Origin: Gemmatimonadota bacterium
GTDB lineage: Bacteria > Latescibacterota > UBA2968 > UBA8231
Direction of reading: 5' to 3'
NCBI GenBank assembly: GCA_026706165.1
Contig: JAPOZF010000788.1
Span: forward strand, 1-17,109
Length of the DNA stretch: 17,109 nt
Shown here: piece by piece, positions 12,229 through 17,109 of the stretch
How positions within the stretch are numbered: position 1 is the first letter of the stretch
Layout of the letters: every line of letters starts with the position of its first letter
Made by a program: the position numbers and the translations under genes
Notes under the pieces: generated by a model
The model's database searches: none
Told to the model about the DNA's origin: nothing
What the model saw: only the letters and a program-made list of their open reading frames with translations

Positions 12229-15200
12229 ATGCCGCCGCTCTTCCGCCGCCGCCTTCTGATCGCCGCCGCGCTCCCCGCCATCGCGGCGTCCCCGCAGGAA
12301 TCCCGCGGCAACACCTACCTCGAGATGATGACCGTTCACCTCGACGCCCCGGTCACCCGGCTGCCCCCTCCCGCGGAGGCCGGGGCGCGCAGGGAGGCGT
12401 TCGCCCGCCGCCACTCCCCGGAACAGGCCGAGCGGCTCGCCCGCCAGCTGTTCGCCCTCTGGGACCGGGAGCAGCAACGCAGCAGCCCCCTGCCGGTCAC
12501 GCGGCGGCTCGACGCACGCAAGGCCGCGGTGATCGAGCTCTACGACCAGGCGAAGTACCAGGAAGCCCTCGACGCCTTCCGCGCCTACTTCTTCGCCAAG
12601 GTGCTGCTGCTGTGGAACGACGAGAAGGGCCTGGTGTCGAGGGATTTCGAAAGGCGCTTCGCCCGCGACTGGGCAACCCGGAACTACGAGGACAACGCCG
12701 CCCTGCTGATGGAGAACATCTACCAGGCGCGCACCACCAAGGAGACCGTGCACCTCGGGGAGATGGGAGCCCGGCGCTGGGACTGGCAGCCCGAAGGTCT
12801 GCAGAACCCCTGGTACACGCCGCTGGTGTTCGAGTACTTCGCCTCGGAGCACAACTTCCGCGCCCTCTGGTGGAAGTTCGTCGACACCGGGGACCGCAGG
12901 TACCTCGACAAGTACCTCGAGTACTACGACGACTACACGATGAACTGCCGCATCCAGGAGGACCTCAACCCCCTCAACCTCGACTACGGCAAGCAGGGGC
13001 ACTACAACGTCGAGCACTTCATCCACGCCCTTTCGGAGATCGCCCGCGTGCTGCCTCCCGGCGGAGAGGGCTTCCCCTCGACGACCCTGGCGCGCATCCT
13101 GGTCCGGCAGCTGACCGTTCTGCTGCCGCAGTCGCTCTACTACAACCGCGAACAGAGCGGCAACCACTCCTGCGGCGCCGTCCACGTGCAGCAGTTCCTG
13201 AGCACCTTCCTCCACGACTTCAGAATCGCCAGGCTGCTCGAGACCGAGTCGCGCCGGCAGTTCGAGATCTACAACGCCCTCATCGACCTGCCGGACGGCT
13301 CCATGTACGCGCGCATGGCCGGGTACAGCCGCCACGAGCTCACCGAGAACTCCATCTACCTCGAAAGGATCAGGGACGCCGACCCCGGGTGGCTCACCCC
13401 GGGCCTGGAACTGGAGTACGAGGACCGCCTCGCCGAACGGGTGTTCTGGTACCTCAACCTGTTCGAGGCCGGCGGCGAGGTGCTCAACGGCGTATCGACC
13501 GACCGCCGCAACGCCGATTTCAGCACCAGGGTGAACCTCGTAGCCCGCTACCAGCCGCGGGCCCTGATGGACCCCTCCCTGCAGGCGATCGCCGCGACCA
13601 TCCTGAGAAACCAGACCGCTCCCGACTGGCGGGGAACCGCCTGGACCGATGAGGACAATCCCCTGCTGAAAGGGGGCCTGCTCGCCTCCGGGCTTCCGCC
13701 CTACACCTCGATCAGCTTCCCCTACAACCACATCAGCATCATGCGCTCCGGGTGGGACGCGCGCCGGGACCAGGCCGGCCTGTTCCTGCACTCGAGCGGC
13801 CGCGGCCTCGACGGCGGCCTGTTCCTGCGGGCAAAGAACTGCAACTCCCTGACCCTGAGCGCCTTCGACCAGACGCTGCTCGTCCAGGGCATTCCCTACG
13901 CCTACCACTACGTGCGCAGCCCGGTCCAGGTCGACGGCCAGGACCAGTTCGCCCGCGCCGGCCTGACCGGACACGGGCGCAAGGGGGAGCACCAGCCGGG
14001 GCTGGCGCCGCTGTCTCCCTGGCGCACCCACCACAGCGCCTACTTCGACCTCGCCGAGGGCAGGTACGACGGGATCTACAGCGACTCTCCCGACCACGAG
14101 CCGATGCTCTACCACTACGGCGTCAACCTCGAGATCCTCGCCAACGCCCTCGAAGGGGAGATCTCCCACCACCGCATCGTCCAGTTCGCAAAGGAGCAGG
14201 GCGTCTGGTTCGTCCTCGACGTCATGGAGGCGGACCGGGCGCGCCGCTACCGGCAGCAGTGGTGGATGCCGAAGCTGACGGAGGACCTCCCCGAGGGGTA
14301 CGAGGAAGGGTGGGTCTCGGCCGATCCCGGAAGAGGCATGTTCTACTCGCACGCCGCGGAGAAAGCGAACCTGTCGATGTATCACGCCGGCCCCGTGCTC
14401 CTGGAGACGGGCGAGAGACAGGCCCTGAGCTACACCCCGGTGAAGACCTACACCCTGCAGGAGGAGTGGTACGAAGGGTACCGCGCCGACAGGCGGCAGG
14501 GAAAGGAGTTCCTGCACCTTGCCGCCGACTGGGAAAGCGGCCCCGGCAGAAGCCAGCTCATCACCGTCATCCACCCGCGGCCGCAGGGTCAGTCGGAAAA
14601 GGAGCTGCGGGTCGAGCGCAGCCGCGGCGGCAGGGGGGTCTCCGTGTTAATGGAAGACGGCGACCGCATCGATTTCTCCGCCGACGGCCTGGAAACCAGC
14701 CTGACGGTGCGCAAGACCGGAGAAAAAATCGAGCGCGGCCTGGTGCTGGGGAAAAGGGAGAGCTACGAGTTCGCCCGGGACGGGCACGCGGAGGAGCGCT
14801 TCCCCATCCTTCGCGCCATCGGCGAGCTGGCGATCAGCCCGGACATTTCCGCCTTCGCCGATGAAGTGACCGTGACCGTCGCCTGCCCGGACGGGGACGT
14901 CGACATCCGCTACACCACCGACGGCAGCGACCCCACCCTCGAGTCCCCCCTGTACAGGGGCGCCCTCACCTTTTCGGAACCGGTGACCCTGAAGGCGCGC
15001 GCCTTCAGGAACTGGGTTACGGAGATGCCGGCGAACCGGGCGGGAAACACGTTGATGAGCCGCGTCTACCGGGCGGTGTACGTCCGGGAACCGCCGCATG
15101 AGCCCCTGCCGGATTCACTGGCGGAAAGCCTCGAGCCCGGGCTCGGGTACAGCTACTACGAAGACCAGTGGCCGAAGCTGCTGTTCGGCGCTCCGCTGAC

Positions 15201-15711
15201 CAGGGCGGCCGCAACAGGGACGGTCGCTTCCGCCTTCGACACCGGCCCGCGCTCAGGCAGAGTGAGTCAGGCTTTCGCCTTCCGCTACGAGGGGTTCCTC
15301 CGGGCCCCCGAGGATGGGATCTACACCCTGTTCGCCCCGGAGGAGTTCATCCGCTACGCCCCCCTGGCCGGGTACGATCTCGATGTCCGCCTTGGGTACG
15401 AGAACCGGTGGATGAACGGTTCAAAGGCGGAGGTCGCGCCCGGGTCCCCCCTGCAGCAGTGGTATCCGGGCACGCGGCGGCACGCCCTCGGAAACTGGTC
15501 GATCCACCTGAAGGAGGGGTACCACCCGATCGAAATCTATTTCGCCGACATCCGCCCCGGGGGATATCTCGAATACATGCAGTTCAGGTATGACGGCGTC
15601 AACGTCCCGGGGCTGATCGAGCGCTTCTGGACCGGAGAGGTCCCGGAAATCGAGATCGCCGGCCCCGGAATCGAGCGGCAGCCGATTCCGGCGGAGCTGC
15701 TGTTTCACTGA
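12229..15711 (+). CDS. Secreted heparinase II/III-like polysaccharide lyase with CHB_HEX_C-like and PA14-like modules
   Basis: The 1160-residue product starts with an export signal (MPPLFRRRLLIAAALPAIAA); the RRR just before the hydrophobic run is also compatible with Tat export. Residues about 60-500 form a helical (alpha/alpha toroid-like) region containing NREQSGNHSCGAVH, whose N312-H313 fit the lyase active-site Asn/His. Residues about 500-850 are a beta-sandwich region of heparinase II/III type (AKNCNSLTLSAFDQTLLVQG; EISHHRIVQF; GVWFVLDVMEADRA). Residues about 866-945 resemble the CHB_HEX_C/FN3-like module (VDIRYTTDGSDPTLESPLYR), and about 970-1140 a PA14-like beta-barrel (AFAFRYEGFLRAPEDGIYTL; PIEIYFADIRPGGYLEYMQF). 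It probably cleaves an acidic polysaccharide outside the cytoplasm. The start is ATG 12229, with AGGAA 10 bases upstream; an extension to 12028 would bury the signal peptide. Confidence 0.75.
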   Translation: MPPLFRRRLLIAAALPAIAASPQESRGNTYLEMMTVHLDAPVTRLPPPAEAGARREAFARRHSPEQAERLARQLFALWDREQQRSSPLPVTRRLDARKAAVIELYDQAKYQEALDAFRAYFFAKVLLLWNDEKGLVSRDFERRFARDWATRNYEDNAALLMENIYQARTTKETVHLGEMGARRWDWQPEGLQNPWYTPLVFEYFASEHNFRALWWKFVDTGDRRYLDKYLEYYDDYTMNCRIQEDLNPLNLDYGKQGHYNVEHFIHALSEIARVLPPGGEGFPSTTLARILVRQLTVLLPQSLYYNREQSGNHSCGAVHVQQFLSTFLHDFRIARLLETESRRQFEIYNALIDLPDGSMYARMAGYSRHELTENSIYLERIRDADPGWLTPGLELEYEDRLAERVFWYLNLFEAGGEVLNGVSTDRRNADFSTRVNLVARYQPRALMDPSLQAIAATILRNQTAPDWRGTAWTDEDNPLLKGGLLASGLPPYTSISFPYNHISIMRSGWDARRDQAGLFLHSSGRGLDGGLFLRAKNCNSLTLSAFDQTLLVQGIPYAYHYVRSPVQVDGQDQFARAGLTGHGRKGEHQPGLAPLSPWRTHHSAYFDLAEGRYDGIYSDSPDHEPMLYHYGVNLEILANALEGEISHHRIVQFAKEQGVWFVLDVMEADRARRYRQQWWMPKLTEDLPEGYEEGWVSADPGRGMFYSHAAEKANLSMYHAGPVLLETGERQALSYTPVKTYTLQEEWYEGYRADRRQGKEFLHLAADWESGPGRSQLITVIHPRPQGQSEKELRVERSRGGRGVSVLMEDGDRIDFSADGLETSLTVRKTGEKIERGLVLGKRESYEFARDGHAEERFPILRAIGELAISPDISAFADEVTVTVACPDGDVDIRYTTDGSDPTLESPLYRGALTFSEPVTLKARAFRNWVTEMPANRAGNTLMSRVYRAVYVREPPHEPLPDSLAESLEPGLGYSYYEDQWPKLLFGAPLTRAAATGTVASAFDTGPRSGRVSQAFAFRYEGFLRAPEDGIYTLFAPEEFIRYAPLAGYDLDVRLGYENRWMNGSKAEVAPGSPLQQWYPGTRRHALGNWSIHLKEGYHPIEIYFADIRPGGYLEYMQFRYDGVNVPGLIERFWTGEVPEIEIAGPGIERQPIPAELLFH

Positions 15712-16155
15712 TTCGGCGGAGCCGGCGAGGAGCCTGACTCAATTTTCCCCGCGCCGGACGATGGAGAGGAGGTACGGCCGGGCGACGGTCCACATCCCTT
15801 TCGCGGTCCCTCCTCCTCTTTGCTCAGGTCGACTGCCTCTGGTTTGTGCGGAAGCAGGTCGGCGGCTGGCTTCGCCTCGCGGCGGGCGGCCCCGGGCCTG
15901 GGGGAGTTCCCGGTTTGGCTGACGGCCAGCGGTTCGATTCGGGGGCGAAACGTACCGGCGGACGCGTTGCACCTGTTCGGAGAAACCGTGAAACTCGCAA
16001 AGGTGCATTTCCCCTCTTCACCTGACTTCCCCGCGGGACATTCGACGGCATCCCCCGGATTCTGGAATCATGTATTGGTCGCATCCCCGAACCGCGCTTC
16101 GACGACCTGCAACCGGCGGGCAGCTTCCGGATTGCCGACCTCTCCGGCCTGACCG
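15712..16155. other. Gene-poor stretch, 444 bases
   Basis: No convincing gene or terminator is seen between the lyase-like gene and the hen1 remnant. Open frames on both strands have high-GC shadow composition (Arg/Pro/Ser-rich). One short plus-strand stretch directly before the hen1 remnant reads FDGIPRILES and then PRFDDLQPAGSFRIADLSGL without a start codon. It could be the decayed end of another gene, but I do not recognise it. Confidence 0.4.
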
Positions 16156-16236
16156 ATGCTGCTGACGACCGGCACCACTGCAAGGCCGGCGACCGACCTC
16201 GGGTACCTGCTGGTGAAGAATCCCGCCCTCTGTCAG
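16156..16236 (+). pseudogene. Truncated second copy of the hen1 5' end
   Basis: These 81 bases match the start of hen1 at 17007-17087 with 7 differences by my count, including 47 identical bases in a row (16174-16220). The encoded start, MLLTTGTTARPATDLGYLLV, is the Hen1 N-terminal signature. After NPALCQ the similarity stops: the frame stays open to 16566 but lacks the expected Hen1 sequence (SFPLPFG in the other copy) and runs antisense through hicB. I read it as a remnant of a duplicated or disrupted hen1. EEPLPPALAAEALAAAVVLA just after the break could be a leftover of the interdomain linker, but this is uncertain. Confidence 0.7.
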
Positions 16237-16377
16237 CCAGCGGAGAACGAGGAGCCCTTGCCCCCGGCCCTGGCGGCGGAGGCCCTCGCCGCCGCGGTGG
16301 TGTTGGCCATGGAGGCGGCGCCTGGGTGGTTCAGGGACCGGTCCCCGGAAACGGGGGCGGCGCAACTCGGGTTAGAG

Positions 16378-16707
16378 TCAGTCCTGGGCCACGGCCCTTT
16401 CCAGGACCTCCTGGAGCCAGGCGTTCATGCTCAACCGATGGCGGGCGGCCTGCAGGGCGACCCTGCGATGGAGGTCGGGCGTCGTGCGCAGCATCAACTT
16501 CCCGGAAAAAGGCTTCTCCGGCGGACGGTCCTGCTCCCGGCAGAAAGCCAGGTACTCCTCGACTGATCGACGCATCTCCCGGCGCAACTCGGCCACCGAG
16601 GTGCCGTAGAAGGAGATGACGTCGTTCGTGTTGGTCACGGTCCCGTGAAACGAGCCGGTATCGGGCTCGAAATCGAAGACACCGAGAAAGCCTTTGTACT
16701 CGATCAT
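16378..16707 (-). CDS. hicB: HicB-type antitoxin
   Basis: The 109-residue product has the HicB layout. A degenerate RNase H-like N-terminal domain (MIEYKGFLGVFDFEPDTGSF; GTSVAELRREMRRSVEEYLA) is followed by a ribbon-helix-helix DNA-binding C-terminus (GKLMLRTTPDLHRRVALQAA then RHRLSMNAWLQEVLERA). It binds and neutralises HicA and represses its own operon. The ATG at 16707 overlaps the HicA stop by four bases (ATGA), so the two are translationally coupled with the toxin first, as is usual for hicAB. Downstream there is a small CCCCG-GAAA-CGGGG hairpin (about 16343-16356) without a T-run. Confidence 0.92.
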   Translation of the reverse strand: MIEYKGFLGVFDFEPDTGSFHGTVTNTNDVISFYGTSVAELRREMRRSVEEYLAFCREQDRPPEKPFSGKLMLRTTPDLHRRVALQAARHRLSMNAWLQEVLERAVAQD

Positions 16708-16955
16708 GGCGTTACCCCCGCATTCTCCAGGAATCGGCGCAGGTCCCTCACCGCCCCCCTGCTCATCTCGGGGCCCGGATGGGGCCGGTGGAAGACCGCG
16801 ACGCGACCGTTCAACAGAATCGCGACTCTGGAACCCGCTCGTTCGCTTACGACCCCGCCAAGCCCCTTGAGCATGAACTCAACATCCCGCCAACGAACGG
16901 CGCCGGGCGGATGGGCGAAGATCGCCTCGAGCGTCCTGCGATGGCGCCGGTTCAT
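16704..16955 (-). CDS. hicA: HicA-type mRNA interferase toxin
   Basis: The 83-residue product is of the HicA subfamily beginning MNRRHRRTLEAIF and carrying AGSRVAILLNGRVAVFHRPHPGPE and VRDLRRFLENAG. HicA has a double-stranded-RNA-binding-like fold and cuts mRNA and tmRNA until bound by HicB. Classic HicA proteins carry the catalytic His in a GSH motif; here the position reads GSR and the histidines lie in FHRPHP, which I recall as normal for this subfamily. The start is ATG 16955. It has no Shine-Dalgarno sequence, and the promoter -10 box is so close that the mRNA would be leaderless or nearly so. Confidence 0.9.
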   Translation of the reverse strand: MNRRHRRTLEAIFAHPPGAVRWRDVEFMLKGLGGVVSERAGSRVAILLNGRVAVFHRPHPGPEMSRGAVRDLRRFLENAGVTP

Positions 16956-16961
16956 TCACTG

Positions 16962-16990
16962 ATGATATCATTCCATGATAGCTCGGTCAA
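16962..16990 (-). promoter_or_regulatory. hicAB promoter with overlapping palindromic operator
   Basis: On the minus strand TTGACC (16990-16985), a 17-base spacer and TATCAT (16967-16962) are followed by hicA at 16955, about seven bases beyond the -10 box. The perfect palindrome ATGATATCAT (16962-16971) covers the -10 box, and a partial copy (ATGATA, 16975-16980) lies next to it. This is the expected position for a HicB operator. The same 51-base gap must hold the hen1 promoter; TTCATT (16951-16956), 17 bases and CATGAT (16974-16979) on the plus strand is a weak candidate. Confidence 0.6.
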
Positions 16991-17006
16991 TGGGAAGCTG
17001 TAACCC

Positions 17007-17109
17007 ATGCTGCTGACGATCGCTACCACTGCAAGGCCGGCGACCGACCTCGGGTACCTGCTGGTGAAGAACCCGGCCCGCTGCCAGTCCTTCCCCCTGC
17101 CTTTCGGGC
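17007..17109 (+). CDS. hen1: Hen1 RNA 3'-terminal ribose methyltransferase, N-terminal start (cut by window edge)
   Basis: The visible 34 residues (MLLTIATTARPATDLGYLLV, then KNPARCQSFPLPFG) match the very conserved N-terminus of bacterial Hen1 ('MLLTI....PATDLGYLL.KNP...Q.F.L.FG'). In bacteria Hen1 works with Pnkp to repair RNAs cut by ribotoxins, adding a 2'-O-methyl group at the break so the repaired RNA resists recutting. The start is ATG 17007, with GGGAAG about 9 bases upstream. The methyltransferase domain and any pnkp gene would lie beyond the window. The gene is divergent from hicAB across 51 bases. Confidence 0.85.
   Translation, partial: MLLTIATTARPATDLGYLLVKNPARCQSFPLPFG

Noticed and set aside
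12151..14574. 807-codon open frame antisense to the lyase-like gene
   Set aside because: It lies fully opposite a gene with clear domain structure. Its product is low-complexity Val/Gly/Leu/Glu/Arg-rich, as expected for a mirror frame in GC-rich DNA.
15739..16152. Open frames on both strands between the lyase-like gene and the hen1 remnant
   Set aside because: Arg/Pro/Ser-rich products with no ribosome site or recognisable family; considered non-coding or decayed sequence.
16156..16566. 136-codon plus-strand frame beginning like Hen1 taken as an intact gene
   Set aside because: Only the first 27 or so residues resemble Hen1; the rest lacks Hen1 sequence and runs antisense through hicB. Treated as a remnant.
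1..17109. CRISPR arrays, tandem repeats, transposase genes and rRNA
   Set aside because: None seen by reading; no regularly spaced repeats, DDE-type transposase motifs or conserved rRNA segments were noticed.

Overview
The window is a high-GC bacterial chromosome segment; only the 7.5-8.4 kb gene and a promoter island near 3.3 kb are visibly poorer in GC. It carries about 16 protein genes, one tRNA and one gene remnant. I see no phage, IS transposase or CRISPR array. The lineage cannot be fixed from the sequence. The DUF6178-like protein, the RRM protein and the small four-helix membrane protein remind me of Desulfuromonadales/Geobacter-type genomes. The heparinase-like enzyme and the CBM9-like secreted protein are more like Latescibacterota, Verrucomicrobia or similar polysaccharide-degrading environmental bacteria. 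This is a weak inference from remembered families.

Layout. 1-155 (-): start of a periplasmic substrate-binding protein. 315-1257 (+): a small membrane protein and a YiiD-type hot-dog thioesterase. 1307-3213 (-): a three-gene operon. Its first two genes look like the two halves of one DUF6178-type protein, broken at a run of six G. 3265-3500: a compact promoter region with divergent sigma70-like promoters and a very short promoter-to-terminator transcript ahead of an RRM RNA-binding protein gene (3534-3797, +). 4051-7355 (-): an apparent sugar cluster of Gfo/Idh/MocA oxidoreductase, EamA-type transporter and FGGY kinase. 7512-8435 (+): a lower-GC secreted CBM9-like protein. 8511-8589 (-): tRNA-Asp(GTC) with its own promoter and terminator. 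8646-11884 (-): an ATP-grasp-like protein, LarE and peptide deformylase; a 91-bp inverted-repeat-bounded spacer lies between larE and def. 12229-15711 (+): a 1160-residue secreted heparinase II/III-like enzyme with CHB_HEX_C-like and PA14-like C-terminal modules. 16156-17109: a HicAB toxin-antitoxin module between a truncated copy of the start of hen1 and the start of an apparently real hen1 that runs off the window.

How parts work together. The sugar cluster would import or export, oxidise and phosphorylate an unidentified sugar or sugar acid, and the large lyase-like enzyme could act on an extracellular uronic-acid polysaccharide. At the right edge an RNA-cleaving toxin (HicA) is divergently transcribed from an RNA-repair methyltransferase (Hen1) across only 51 bp. 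This is the most interesting arrangement in the window: a possible link between RNA damage and RNA repair.
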